A DNA stretch of 64,000 nucleotides, from assembly GCA_021648845.1 (NCBI GenBank), contig JAKJHY010000016.1, positions 1 to 64,000 of the forward strand, read 5' to 3'. This DNA is from Mycobacterium sp. MBM. Its GTDB lineage: Bacteria; Actinomycetota; Actinomycetes; Mycobacteriales; Mycobacteriaceae. A program made the position numbers and the translations under genes. This document shows positions 50,124 to 58,293 of this stretch, piece by piece; position 1 is the stretch's first letter, and every line of letters begins with the position of its first letter. The notes under the pieces were generated by a model. The model was given only the letters and a program-made list of their open reading frames with translations, did not search any database and was not told where the DNA came from.

Positions 50124-51158
50124 GTGACCGCTCGCGGGTACCGTTTGGTGGCGTTGTCAGTGGTTCTGGGTGGCGCGGCCATCCTGCTCAGCGGTTGCAG
50201 CTACCAGGAGATCTTCGGTCTGGGCTGGCCGGAGGGCATCACCCCGGAGGCGCGCCTGAACCGCGATCTGTGGGTCTGGTCGGTCATCGCGTCCTTCGTC
50301 GTCGGCGGCATCGTGTGGGCGTTGATCTTCTGGACCAGCGCCTTCCACCGCAAGAAGGCCACCGACACCGAACTGCCGCGTCAGTTCGGCTACAACATGC
50401 CGCTGGAACTGGTGCTGACCGTGGTGCCGTTCCTGATCATCTCGGTGCTGTTCTACTTCACCGTGGTGGTTCAGGAGCGCATGCTGCACAAGGATCCCAA
50501 CCCCGAGGTGGTCATCGACGTCACCGCCTTCCAGTGGAACTGGAAGTTCGGTTACCAGAAGGTCGAGTTCGGGGACGGGACACTGTCCTACGACGGTGCC
50601 GACAACGAGCGTAAGGAGGCCATGGCCTCGGCGCCCGAGGGCGTCGACGCGCATGGCATCGAGCAGGTCGGGCCGATCGCGGGCAAGAACGCCGAGGACC
50701 GCACCTACCTGAACTTCGACAAGATCGAAACGGTGGGTACCTCCACCGAGATCCCGGTCCTGGTGCTGCCCAAGGGCAAGCGCATCGAGTTCCAGATCGC
50801 CTCCGCCGATGTGATCCACGGTTTCTGGGTGCCGGAGTTCCTGTTCAAACGCGACGTGCTGCCCAATCCCAAGGAGAACAACTCCGATAACGTGTTCCAG
50901 GTCAGTGAGATCGAGCAGACCGGTGCCTTCGTCGGCCGCTGCACGGAGATGTGCGGCACCTACCACTCGATGATGAACTTCGAGGTGCGTGTGGTGGAGC
51001 CCAACGATTTCAAGGCCTACCTGGACGCCCGCACCGCCGGCCTGACCAACGCCCAGGCGCTGGAGTCCATCAACCAGGCTCCGCTGGCCACCACCACAGC
51101 GCCGTTCGACACCCGTCGTGGTGAGCAGGTCGGTGCCCCCTCGCAGGCGAGCAAGTAA
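50124..51158 (+). CDS. ctaC: Cytochrome c oxidase subunit II
   Basis: Subunit II of the aa3 oxidase carries the binuclear CuA centre that accepts electrons from cytochrome cc (QcrC). The 344-residue protein starts at GTG 50124 behind a perfect AGGAGG. The signal peptide ends in the lipobox LSGC (Cys25), so it is lipid-anchored, followed by two transmembrane helices. The CuA ligands are all present: HGFWVPEF and CTEMCGTYHSMM. A Trp-rich electron-entry segment (FQWNWKFGYQ) precedes them. A loop rich in charged residues around 165-205 is an actinobacterial feature. ctaF follows 9 bases later. The ctaD gene for subunit I is not in the window. Confidence 0.97.
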   Translation: MTARGYRLVALSVVLGGAAILLSGCSYQEIFGLGWPEGITPEARLNRDLWVWSVIASFVVGGIVWALIFWTSAFHRKKATDTELPRQFGYNMPLELVLTVVPFLIISVLFYFTVVVQERMLHKDPNPEVVIDVTAFQWNWKFGYQKVEFGDGTLSYDGADNERKEAMASAPEGVDAHGIEQVGPIAGKNAEDRTYLNFDKIETVGTSTEIPVLVLPKGKRIEFQIASADVIHGFWVPEFLFKRDVLPNPKENNSDNVFQVSEIEQTGAFVGRCTEMCGTYHSMMNFEVRVVEPNDFKAYLDARTAGLTNAQALESINQAPLATTTAPFDTRRGEQVGAPSQASK

Positions 51159-51167
51159 GGACGACTC

Positions 51168-51587
51168 ATGCATATCGAAGCCCGGTTGTTCGAATTCCTG
51201 ACCGCGTTCTTCCTGCTGGCAGCCGTCGTGTACGGCGTGCTCACGGCGATGTTCTCGCCCGGCGGCGTGGAGTGGGCGGGCACCACCGCCCTCGTGCTGA
51301 CCACCGGGTTGACCCTCATCGCCGGAACCTTCTTCCGCTTCGTCGCGCGCCGACTGGACACCCGGCCCGAAGACTACGAAGACGCCGAGATCAGCGACGG
51401 CGCCGGCGAGCTGGGCTTTTACAGCCCGCACAGCTGGTGGCCGATCCTGGTCGCGCTGTCCTTCTCCACAGCGGCCGTCGGTGCCGCCCTGTGGCTGCCC
51501 TGGCTGATCGTGGCCGGTGTCTGTTTCGTGCTCGCCTCGGCCGCCGGTCTGGTCTTCGAGTACTACGTCGGCCCCGAGAAGCACTGA
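51168..51587 (+). CDS. ctaF: Cytochrome c oxidase subunit IV (actinobacterial type)
   Basis: A 139-residue small subunit of the aa3 oxidase with four transmembrane helices (about 8-28, 36-56, 92-110 and 113-133). The loop between helices two and three (RRLDTRPEDYEDAEISDGAGELGFYSP, shown here as a position range 61-87) is conserved in actinobacteria. It has no redox centre; it stabilises the oxidase within the bcc:aa3 supercomplex. AAGGACGACTC precedes ATG 51168. It is co-transcribed with ctaC. Confidence 0.93.
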   Translation: MHIEARLFEFLTAFFLLAAVVYGVLTAMFSPGGVEWAGTTALVLTTGLTLIAGTFFRFVARRLDTRPEDYEDAEISDGAGELGFYSPHSWWPILVALSFSTAAVGAALWLPWLIVAGVCFVLASAAGLVFEYYVGPEKH

Positions 51588-51718
51588 CGGCCTTCCGGCA
51601 GGTCACAACCGTGCGTCAGTTCGCTGACGCGGTGCCGCGGTGTGGTCCGCACCGGCGCCCGGTTGGGTAGGGTTGCCGAGGCAGCAGTCGAGAAGGATAG
51701 GCCGAGGTTTAGTTGCAG

Positions 51719-52546
51719 ATGAGCGGGCCGTCAGGACCGGAGTCTTCGGGTGCGGACAAGGATCGCGGGTCCCGCGCCGACGAGACCGACATCCAATCCC
51801 GTGCGTACTCCGCGCCGGAATCCGAACAGTTCACCAGCGCTCCGTACGTGCCGCCGGATCCGGCGCTGTACGACTACGACACCTACGCGCCCGTCGAACC
51901 CGAACAGGACGTCCCGCCGAAATGGCCGTGGGTGGTCGGGGTGGTGGCCATCGTCGCCGCCGTCGCGCTCGTGGCGTCCGTCGCGCTGCTGGTGACCCGC
52001 ACCGACAACACCGGCCTTGCCGGGCCGGACACGTCGACGACGACGGCTCCGCCGGTGCAGGACGCGATCACCACGACGCCGCCCCCGCCGCCCAGCAGTG
52101 AGCCGCCGCCGCCGCCGCCCACCACCGAGGCGCCGCCCCCGCCGCCGGAGACCGTCACGGTGACCCAGGAGCCGCCTCCTCCTCCTCCGCCGCCGCCCAG
52201 CAGTGAGCCGCCGCCCCCACCGGCCACCAGCGAGGCCCCGCCGCCCCCGCCGCCGACGACGACGCGGCCGCCCGGTCCGCGGCAGGTGACCTATTCGGTG
52301 ACCGGTACCAAGGCACCTGGCGATATCATCACCGTCACCTATATCGACGCGTCCGGGCGCAGCCGCACCCAGCGCAATGTCTACATTCCGTGGTCGCTGA
52401 CGGTCACACCGATCTCGCAGTCCGAGGTCGGTTCGGTCCAGGCGTCGAGCTTGTTCTTGGTCAGCCGGCTGAACTGCTCGATCACCACAAGCGATGGCAC
52501 CGTGCTGTCGTCCAACACCGGCAACGCCGCACAGACAAGTTGCTGA
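51719..52546 (+). CDS. mmpS3: MmpS3-like membrane protein with long proline-rich stalk
   Basis: A 275-residue protein. An N-terminal cytoplasmic acidic region (about 1-67) is followed by one transmembrane helix (WVVGVVAIVAAVALVASVALL). A periplasmic Pro-rich stalk of about 75 residues has repeats such as PPSSEPPPPP and TTEAPPPPP, and the protein ends in the MmpS beta domain (QVTYSVTGTKAPGDIITVTY and SLFLVSRLNCSI). Unlike MmpS4/5 it has no mmpL partner; in the remembered order it is Rv2198c, thought to act with envelope growth factors. ATG 51719 is preferred to the TTG two codons earlier. A TAGGGT at 51668-51673 may be its -10. The next gene overlaps its stop (TGATG). Confidence 0.9.
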   Translation: MSGPSGPESSGADKDRGSRADETDIQSRAYSAPESEQFTSAPYVPPDPALYDYDTYAPVEPEQDVPPKWPWVVGVVAIVAAVALVASVALLVTRTDNTGLAGPDTSTTTAPPVQDAITTTPPPPPSSEPPPPPPTTEAPPPPPETVTVTQEPPPPPPPPPSSEPPPPPATSEAPPPPPPTTTRPPGPRQVTYSVTGTKAPGDIITVTYIDASGRSRTQRNVYIPWSLTVTPISQSEVGSVQASSLFLVSRLNCSITTSDGTVLSSNTGNAAQTSC

Positions 52547-53190
52547 TGCTCAAAGACACTGAGTTCGCTCGACGTACATTGTCCGGTCCGGAGAACCTGG
52601 AGCGGATCCTGCTGGCGGCGTGTGCCGTCATCTGGCTGGCCGCGCTGGGCGCGGCGGTGGCGGCCACCGTGTCGCTGGTGGACATGGCCAGTGGCCGCGG
52701 CACCGTGCGCGCCGAACTGTCCGAGGCCTCCGGTTCGGACACCCCCTGGGTGCTCTACACCGTGATCGGCATCTCGGCGGCCGTCATCGTGGTGGCGATC
52801 CCGCTGCTGGTGCGCGCCCGCCAGCAGACCGGTCACCGGTCCACCCGGGATGTGGCCCCGAGCGGCGGGTCGGTGGCCGACGATATCGCCGCCGTTGCGC
52901 CGCGCGAGGGACGCCGCCGGCAGGCCGAACCCGCCCTGGAGGCGCCGAGCCGGGGTGCCGGCGCCCTGCCGGTCGTGGTCGACCAGGTGTACGCGCGCTT
53001 CGGGCTGGCCATCGCGTGCGCCGTCGGGGCGGGCACACTCGCCGTCGGTCTGGCGACCTACCTGACCGCCAGCGGCAGCGGTAGCGCCGCGGTGGCGTTC
53101 TACATCATCGCGGGGATCATCACCGTCGCCATGCCGGTGCTGCCCTGGTTCTTCCTGCGCGAGCTGAAAAACGTCCTGGGCACCGACTAG
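52546..53190 (+). CDS. Conserved membrane protein (Rv2197c type, DUF2561-like)
   Basis: A 214-residue protein, the same length as Rv2197c. It has an N-terminal cytosolic segment, two helices around residues 24-45 and 68-88, a polar loop (about 90-145) rich in Arg and Pro, and two more helices near 155-175 and 182-202. It is of unknown function. ATG 52546 shares a base with the mmpS3 stop (TGATG), so the two are translationally coupled, which suggests joint work in the envelope. Its stop overlaps the stop of the convergent DinB-like gene by four bases (CTAG). Confidence 0.85.
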   Translation: MLKDTEFARRTLSGPENLERILLAACAVIWLAALGAAVAATVSLVDMASGRGTVRAELSEASGSDTPWVLYTVIGISAAVIVVAIPLLVRARQQTGHRSTRDVAPSGGSVADDIAAVAPREGRRRQAEPALEAPSRGAGALPVVVDQVYARFGLAIACAVGAGTLAVGLATYLTASGSGSAAVAFYIIAGIITVAMPVLPWFFLRELKNVLGTD

Positions 53191-53756
53191 ACCGGTCGCC
53201 AATCCTGCGGCGGGTCCTCACCGACACGCCCGTCCACCGCCTCGCGCAGCAGATCGGCGTGACCGGTGTGGCGTCCGTACTCCTCGATGAGGTCACATAC
53301 GCTGCGGCGCAGGCTCGCCCGTTGCCCGTCCGGCCAGGCGATGGACACCAGCTGGTCGAGGCCGCCGTCGGCCAGCGCCGCGGTCAGCCTGGCCCGGGAG
53401 CGTGCCACGGTGTCATCCCACAACGCGTAGAGCTGTGCGGGGGTATCCCGCCCGGCGGAGGTGAAATCCCAGTCCGGGTCGGCGTCCCAGTCGGCGGTAT
53501 CCCACGGCGCCCCCATGGGTGAGTCATCCAGGCCCGGGCCGAACCGTTGCGCCTCGGCCCGGGCGAGATGTTTGAGCAGACCCCCCAGGGTGAGCGACGA
53601 CGCGCCGATCCGGACGCCCAGCCCGGCGGTGTCCAGCCCATCGGCCTTCCAGCGGAACGTCGCGCGCAGGCGTTCCAGCGTGGCGACCAGATGCTGCTCC
53701 TCGGTACCGGCCAGCGGCGGCTCCCACGGCGGATCGGCCGGCGGATCGTTCTCCAT
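53187..53756 (-). CDS. DinB superfamily / DUF664 protein (putative mycothiol-dependent enzyme)
   Basis: A 189-residue four-helix-bundle protein of the DinB/DUF664 type. The three metal-binding histidines fit: LLKHLARAE in the second helix and EYGRHTGHADLLREA near the C-terminus. Actinobacterial members include mycothiol-dependent S-transferases and maleylpyruvate isomerases, so a detoxification role with mycothiol is plausible, but the substrate is unknown. It has no counterpart between Rv2197c and qcrB in the remembered order. A TACGCT ends 8 bases before the start. The qcrB terminator hairpin lies upstream. Confidence 0.85.
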   Translation of the reverse strand: MENDPPADPPWEPPLAGTEEQHLVATLERLRATFRWKADGLDTAGLGVRIGASSLTLGGLLKHLARAEAQRFGPGLDDSPMGAPWDTADWDADPDWDFTSAGRDTPAQLYALWDDTVARSRARLTAALADGGLDQLVSIAWPDGQRASLRRSVCDLIEEYGRHTGHADLLREAVDGRVGEDPPQDWRPV

Positions 53757-53764
53757 GGCGGTCG

Positions 53765-53770
53765 AGCGTA
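53765..53770 (-). promoter_or_regulatory. Near-leaderless -10 (TACGCT) of the DUF664 gene
   Basis: TACGCT on the minus strand ends 8 bases before ATG 53756. Confidence 0.3.
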
Positions 53771-53796
53771 GCGGGGTAGGGGACAGGTCGACACGA

Positions 53797-53828
53797 AAAG
53801 GCCCGCGCAGCGTGCTGCGCGGGCCTTT
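53797..53828 (-). terminator. Intrinsic terminator of the ctaE-qcrCAB operon
   Basis: AAAGGCCCGCGCAGC (53797-53811) and its perfect complement (53814-53828) form a 15-bp inverted repeat around two bases; in RNA the loop would be four. It starts 15 bases past the qcrB stop. On the minus strand the stem ends in a run of T (TTTTCG), giving a short U-tract, so this is the strongest intrinsic terminator in the window. Confidence 0.85.
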
Positions 53829-53842
53829 GTCGACGTGACCTG

Positions 53843-55483
53843 TCAGTGGTGTCCGTTGGATCCGTTCGACCCGTTGGAACCCTGATGCTCGGCGAGCACC
53901 GCGAGCGCCTTGTGCTCGGCGCTGTGGGCCGCCTCGGTGAGCGCGTTGTGTTCTTCGACCGGATCGGCGAACAGGAAGTTGCCGGTGCCGGGGGCACCAC
54001 CGGATCCGAGCTTGTTCATCCGCTTGGGCAGAGGCGCGCCCTGGTACTCCAGCGGGATCGGATGACCGTGCTCGTCGACCGGGCCGAGCGGCTGGTGCAG
54101 TTCGATGTAGGCACCGTGCGGAAGCCGCGTGATGATGCCCGTCTCGATACCGTGCTCCAGCACCGCGCGGTCACTGCGCTGCAGGCTGATCGCCCACCGG
54201 TAGGTGATGTAGTAGACGATCATCGGCAGCACCACCATGCCGATGCGGCCGATCCAGGTGGTCGCGTTCAACGAGATGTGGAACTTCAGCGCGATGATGT
54301 CGTTCATGCACATGAAGGTCAACAGGATGTAGAACGAGATCGCCGCGGCACCCACCGCCGTCCGGGTCGGTGCGTCACGCGGACGCTGCAACAGGTTGTG
54401 GTGAGCGTTGTCGCCGGTGAGCTTGCGCTCGATGAACGGGTACACCGACAGCAGCACGAAGACCAGCCCCATGCCCAAGGCCACCCAGACCGACTGCGGG
54501 ATGGTGTAGTTACCGATGTAGAACTCCCAGGCCGGCCAGGTGCGTGCCAGCCCGTCGGTCCACATCATGTAGAAGTCGGGCTGGCTGCCCGCCGAGATCT
54601 GCGAGGGCTTGTAGGGGCCGAGCACCCAGATCGGGTTGATCTGCAGCAGACCGCCCATCAGGCCGAGCAGGCCGGTGATCATGGCGAAGAAGGCGCCCGA
54701 CTTGACCGCGAAGACCGGCATCACGCGCACGCCGACGACGTTCTTCTCGGTTCGGCCGGGGCCGGGGAACTGGGTGTGCTTCTGGAACCAGACCAGCGCC
54801 ATGTGGGCGCCGATCAGCGCCAGCATGATGCCGGGGATCAGCAGGATGTGCAGCGCGTAGAGGCGCGGGATGATGATCTCGCCGGGGAAGTCGCCGCCGA
54901 ACAGCGCCCAGTGCAGCCAGGTGCCGATGACCGGCATGCCCAGGGTGATCGACGAGAACGCGGCACGCAGGCCGGTGCCCGAGAGCAGATCGTCGGGCAG
55001 CGAGTAGCCGAAGTACCCCTCGAACATCGCCAGGATCAGCAGCAGCGAGCCGATGACCCAGTTGGCCTCGCGGGGACGCCGGAATGCGCCGGTGAAGAAG
55101 ATGCGCGCCAGGTGCACCATGATCGACGCCGCGAACAGCAGTGCCGCCCAGTGGTGGATCTGGCGGACGAACAGACCGCCGCGCACCTCGAAGCTGATCT
55201 CCAGTGCCGACTCGTAGGCGCGGGACATCTGCACACCGCGCAGCGGCTGGTAGACGCCCTCGTAGGTCACGTGCGCCATCGACGGATCGAAGAACAGTGT
55301 CAGCCACACGCCGGTGATCAGCAGGATGATGAAGCTGTACAGCGCGATCTCACCAAGCAGGAACGACCAGTGCGTGGGGAAGACCTTGTTCAGGATGCCG
55401 CGACGCACCGCCTCGGACGGGTGGTACCGCGAATCGATCGCATCGCCTTGAGCCGCTGCGATATCTCCGAGCTTGGGACTCAT
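53843..55483 (-). CDS. qcrB: Ubiquinol/menaquinol-cytochrome c reductase cytochrome b subunit
   Basis: The haem-b subunit of the bcc complex, where menaquinol is oxidised. The 546-residue protein has the haem-ligand helices (GLFVRQIHHWAALLF and LYALHILLIPGIMLALIGAH) and the quinol-site PEW-like region, here PAWEF. The segment MMWTDGLAR holds Thr309, which by alignment corresponds to Thr313 of M. tuberculosis, the residue mutated in resistance to telacebec (Q203), so the drug-sensitive form is seen. A long actinobacterial C-terminal extension ends in GSNGSNGSNGHH repeats. ATG 55483 overlaps the qcrA stop (ATGA). It is the last gene of the operon. Confidence 0.97.
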   Translation of the reverse strand: MSPKLGDIAAAQGDAIDSRYHPSEAVRRGILNKVFPTHWSFLLGEIALYSFIILLITGVWLTLFFDPSMAHVTYEGVYQPLRGVQMSRAYESALEISFEVRGGLFVRQIHHWAALLFAASIMVHLARIFFTGAFRRPREANWVIGSLLLILAMFEGYFGYSLPDDLLSGTGLRAAFSSITLGMPVIGTWLHWALFGGDFPGEIIIPRLYALHILLIPGIMLALIGAHMALVWFQKHTQFPGPGRTEKNVVGVRVMPVFAVKSGAFFAMITGLLGLMGGLLQINPIWVLGPYKPSQISAGSQPDFYMMWTDGLARTWPAWEFYIGNYTIPQSVWVALGMGLVFVLLSVYPFIERKLTGDNAHHNLLQRPRDAPTRTAVGAAAISFYILLTFMCMNDIIALKFHISLNATTWIGRIGMVVLPMIVYYITYRWAISLQRSDRAVLEHGIETGIITRLPHGAYIELHQPLGPVDEHGHPIPLEYQGAPLPKRMNKLGSGGAPGTGNFLFADPVEEHNALTEAAHSAEHKALAVLAEHQGSNGSNGSNGHH

Positions 55484-56676
55484 GATTTGCGCTCCCAGAA
55501 TGCCGGTCCGACGGGTTCGATGAAGTCGCCGTTCGCGACCAGATAGCCGTCCTTGTCGATGGTAATGGGCAGCTGTGCCAGCGCACGTGCGGCCGGACCG
55601 AAGATCGGCCGGGCAAAGTGCAGCGCATCGAACTGCGACTGGTGGCACGGGCACAGGATGCGGTAGGTCTGCTGCTCGTACAGCGAGGACGGGCAACCCA
55701 GATGCGAGCACACCTTCGTGTAGGCGAACAGTTCACCGAAGTTGAAGCTCTCCTGGCCCTGGCGCTTGACGACCTTCTTCATGTCCTGGGGCTTGATGCG
55801 GATGAGCATGACCGGGTTGCGGACACCCATCGCGACCTCGAACAGGTGATGGCTGGATTCCACGGTGACACCGTCGCCGTCGGACTCGCGCCACGGGAAC
55901 ACGGTCTCCATACCGCCGGCGTCGATATCTTCGGGGCGCATCTTCACGAACGGCGATTCACCGGGGATACCGGTGGCGCGGGCCAGATAGATGGTCTCGC
56001 CCTCGAAGCGCGGGGTCCACCCCGAGGTCCACAGCACGGCCTTCTTACCCTCGGCGGTCGGCACGACCGGCTTCCACGGGTTCTTGATCAGGCCGCCGAG
56101 GAAGGCCACCAGGGTGCCCAGGCCGAACGCGCCCAACCCGATACCCAGCGACAGACCGACCAGCTTGCGCCGCTTGATGGTCGAACCCTCAAGCGCGTCG
56201 GTCAGATTCGCGACGATGGTCTTGCGGTGGATCTCCGCCGAGGCGCCGTCGTGGCGATCCTGGATGGTGATCTCTTCGGGGATGAACTTCTTCTGGAACA
56301 GCACGGCGCCGATACCGATGGACAGGATCGACAGGCCGAACGTGAGGCCGTACAGCGGGGTGGCCAGCGTGTAGATCCGCTCACCCTCACCGCCGTAGGG
56401 CACGTACTCCCACGGCCAGAACAGGAAGACCAGCAGCAGCGCCAAACCGGAGAAGCCGGCGAAGAGCAGCCAGTACGCGACAGTGCGCGAGGCGCGCTTC
56501 TCGGCCTTGGTGCCCTCGACGGGCCAACGCGGTTCCTTGTAGACGACCTCGACACCGTCGAGCTTGCCGCCCAGCGCGAGCAGTTCCTCGCGCGACATCT
56601 GCGCCAATTCGGCGTCGGTGGGCTGACCCGGAACCGGACGTCCCGAGGTGTCACCGCCCTGAACACCTCCGCTCAT
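55480..56676 (-). CDS. qcrA: Rieske iron-sulfur subunit of the cytochrome bcc complex
   Basis: Carries the [2Fe-2S] cluster that takes the first electron from menaquinol. The 398-residue protein has three N-terminal transmembrane helices (about 70-92, 107-130 and 177-200), typical of actinobacterial QcrA, then the Rieske domain. The cluster motifs are CSHLGCP and CPCHQSQFD, with the two Cys/His pairs and the disulfide cysteines. ATG 56676 overlaps the qcrC stop by four bases; an in-frame ATG at 56694 is unlikely because it lies inside qcrC. The downstream qcrB overlaps too, so the operon is fully coupled. Confidence 0.97.
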   Translation of the reverse strand: MSGGVQGGDTSGRPVPGQPTDAELAQMSREELLALGGKLDGVEVVYKEPRWPVEGTKAEKRASRTVAYWLLFAGFSGLALLLVFLFWPWEYVPYGGEGERIYTLATPLYGLTFGLSILSIGIGAVLFQKKFIPEEITIQDRHDGASAEIHRKTIVANLTDALEGSTIKRRKLVGLSLGIGLGAFGLGTLVAFLGGLIKNPWKPVVPTAEGKKAVLWTSGWTPRFEGETIYLARATGIPGESPFVKMRPEDIDAGGMETVFPWRESDGDGVTVESSHHLFEVAMGVRNPVMLIRIKPQDMKKVVKRQGQESFNFGELFAYTKVCSHLGCPSSLYEQQTYRILCPCHQSQFDALHFARPIFGPAARALAQLPITIDKDGYLVANGDFIEPVGPAFWERKS

Positions 56677-57509
56677 GCGCGTGCTCCGATCCACAACGTC
56701 ATGCCGACGGCCGCCACGATCCCGATGATCCAGATGGCCATGCCCTCGGTGGTGGGGCCGAACCCGCCGAGGCCGTAGCCACCGGGATCGGGCGTGTTCG
56801 CGGCCTGCCGCACGTAGGTGACGATGTCGGCCTTCTCCTCGGGGGAGAGCTGCCGGTCGGAGAACTTCGGCATGTTCTGCGGGCCGGTGAGCATGGCCGT
56901 GTACACCTGCGCCGGGACCTTGGCGGCTTCGCCCAGATCCGGTGCGTACTTGCCCGAGGACAGGGCTCCGCCCTTGCCGGTGAAGTTGTGGCAGGACGCG
57001 CAGTTCAGCCGGAACAGATCGCCACCACGGGCGACGTCACCGGCCAGCAGGGAGTCGTAGGCGATGTGACCGTCGGCTTCGCGCGGCACGACGGGGCCGC
57101 CGCCGTTGGCCTGGACGTAGGCGCCCAGCGCATCGATCTGGTGCTCGTCGAAGACCGGTTCCTTACGGGGTGCCTGGGCTTCGCCGCGCATCGCCGGCAT
57201 CCGGCCGGTGGAGACCTGGAAGTACACGGCGGCTTCGCCGGTGCCGATCAGGCTGGGGCCGCGGTCGGGAACACCCTGCAGGTTCGCGCCGTGGCAGCTG
57301 ATGCACGAGGTGTCGAACAGCTGCTTACCGGTGCGCAGCAGCGCCGACTGCGATTCGTCGGCGACGGCGACCTGGGGCGTCGGGGTCAAGGTGGCGGCGA
57401 CGGCGCCGGCCACGGACAGCCCCAGCAGCAGCAGCACGGCTGCCGACAGACGCCGACGCAAGCGACGCTGCTTGATCGTCTTCCCGGCTCCGCGGGACTT
57501 GCTGGTCAT
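56673..57509 (-). CDS. qcrC: Dihaem cytochrome c subunit of the bcc complex
   Basis: The cytochrome cc subunit that wires the bcc complex directly to CtaC without a soluble cytochrome c. The 278-residue protein has a basic N-terminus and signal-anchor (LSAAVLLLLGLSVAGAVAAT), two c-type haem motifs, CISCH (first domain) and CASCH (second domain), with downstream methionine ligands. A C-terminal transmembrane helix (IWIIGIVAAVGMTLWIG) anchors it. ATG 57509 follows GAAGGGG. It lies 47 bases after ctaE and overlaps qcrA. Confidence 0.96.
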   Translation of the reverse strand: MTSKSRGAGKTIKQRRLRRRLSAAVLLLLGLSVAGAVAATLTPTPQVAVADESQSALLRTGKQLFDTSCISCHGANLQGVPDRGPSLIGTGEAAVYFQVSTGRMPAMRGEAQAPRKEPVFDEHQIDALGAYVQANGGGPVVPREADGHIAYDSLLAGDVARGGDLFRLNCASCHNFTGKGGALSSGKYAPDLGEAAKVPAQVYTAMLTGPQNMPKFSDRQLSPEEKADIVTYVRQAANTPDPGGYGLGGFGPTTEGMAIWIIGIVAAVGMTLWIGARA

Positions 57510-57556
57510 CGAACCCCTTCTCGTCTTCGAGTCCACCGGACCCGTCGGCTTGCCGC

Positions 57557-58168
57557 TCATCGGACGAAGTAGATGACGGCGAACAGGGCGATCCACACGA
57601 TGTCGACGAAGTGCCAGTAGTAGGACACGACGATCGCCGCGGTTGCCTGCGCGGGCGTGAACTTGGACAGCCTGGTGCGGATGAGCAAGAAGATGAAGGC
57701 CACCAGACCGCCGATGACGTGCAGGCCGTGGAAGCCGGTGGCCAGATAGAACACCGATCCGTAGGCGCTGCCCGGGATCGTGGTGCCGTGCTCGACCAGG
57801 TGGATGTACTCGTAGCCCTGGCCGAGGACGAAGAACAGTCCCATCAGGAAGGTGAGCACGTACCACCGGCGCAGCCCGAACACGTCGCCACGCTCGGCCG
57901 CGAACACGCCCATCTGGCAGGTGAAGGACGATGCGATCAGCACCGCGGTGACCGGCACCGCGAGCCACAAGTTCAGCTCGGTCGGCTCCGGCGGCCAGGC
58001 GCCTTGGGCCTGCGCACGCGCGGTGAAGTACATCGCGAACAGTCCAGCAAAGAACATCAGCTCACTGGAAAGCCACACAATGGTGCCGACACTGACCATA
58101 TTCGGTCTGTTCAGCGAATGTACGCGGGAGGTAATCGCGGTCCCCGAGGTCCCAACAGCGCTCGTCAC
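57557..58168 (-). CDS. ctaE: Cytochrome c oxidase subunit III
   Basis: Subunit III of the aa3 oxidase, a helical subunit lining the oxygen and proton entry region. The 203-residue protein has five main hydrophobic helices and the family motifs WLSSELMFFAGLFAMYF, QMGVFAAERGD, FYLATGFHGLHVIGG and YWHFVDIVWIALF. GTG 58168 is chosen: the product then begins TSAVGTSGTAITSRVHSLNR after the initiator, as in M. tuberculosis, and a CATACT -10 ends exactly seven bases before it. It is the first gene of ctaE-qcrC-qcrA-qcrB, so oxidase subunit III and the whole bcc complex share one transcript. It is divergent from trpD. Confidence 0.97.
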   Translation of the reverse strand: MTSAVGTSGTAITSRVHSLNRPNMVSVGTIVWLSSELMFFAGLFAMYFTARAQAQGAWPPEPTELNLWLAVPVTAVLIASSFTCQMGVFAAERGDVFGLRRWYVLTFLMGLFFVLGQGYEYIHLVEHGTTIPGSAYGSVFYLATGFHGLHVIGGLVAFIFLLIRTRLSKFTPAQATAAIVVSYYWHFVDIVWIALFAVIYFVR

Positions 58169-58175
58169 AGGTGCA

Positions 58176-58181
58176 AGTATG
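58176..58181 (-). promoter_or_regulatory. Leaderless-type -10 (CATACT) of the ctaE-qcrCAB operon
   Basis: CATACT on the minus strand ends 7 bases before GTG 58168. Confidence 0.45.
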
Positions 58182-58281
58182 ACGCTTTGTAGTTGACCAA
58201 CACCACCCGGGTTCGTAATTGAGTACAAACGTGTCCCGGTACGCAGTCGTGACAGGCTCCGGACGGGGTGTGCGCGGGCGA

Positions 58282-58287
58282 TAGCAT
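58282..58287 (+). promoter_or_regulatory. Leaderless-type -10 (TAGCAT) of trpD
   Basis: TAGCAT ends 6 bases before GTG 58294. Confidence 0.45.
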
Positions 58288-58293
58288 CACGGC

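Noticed and set aside
52080..52270. Possible microsatellite or CRISPR-like repeat
   Set aside because: The repetition encodes the in-frame Pro-rich stalk of MmpS3; units are irregular and there are no spacers.
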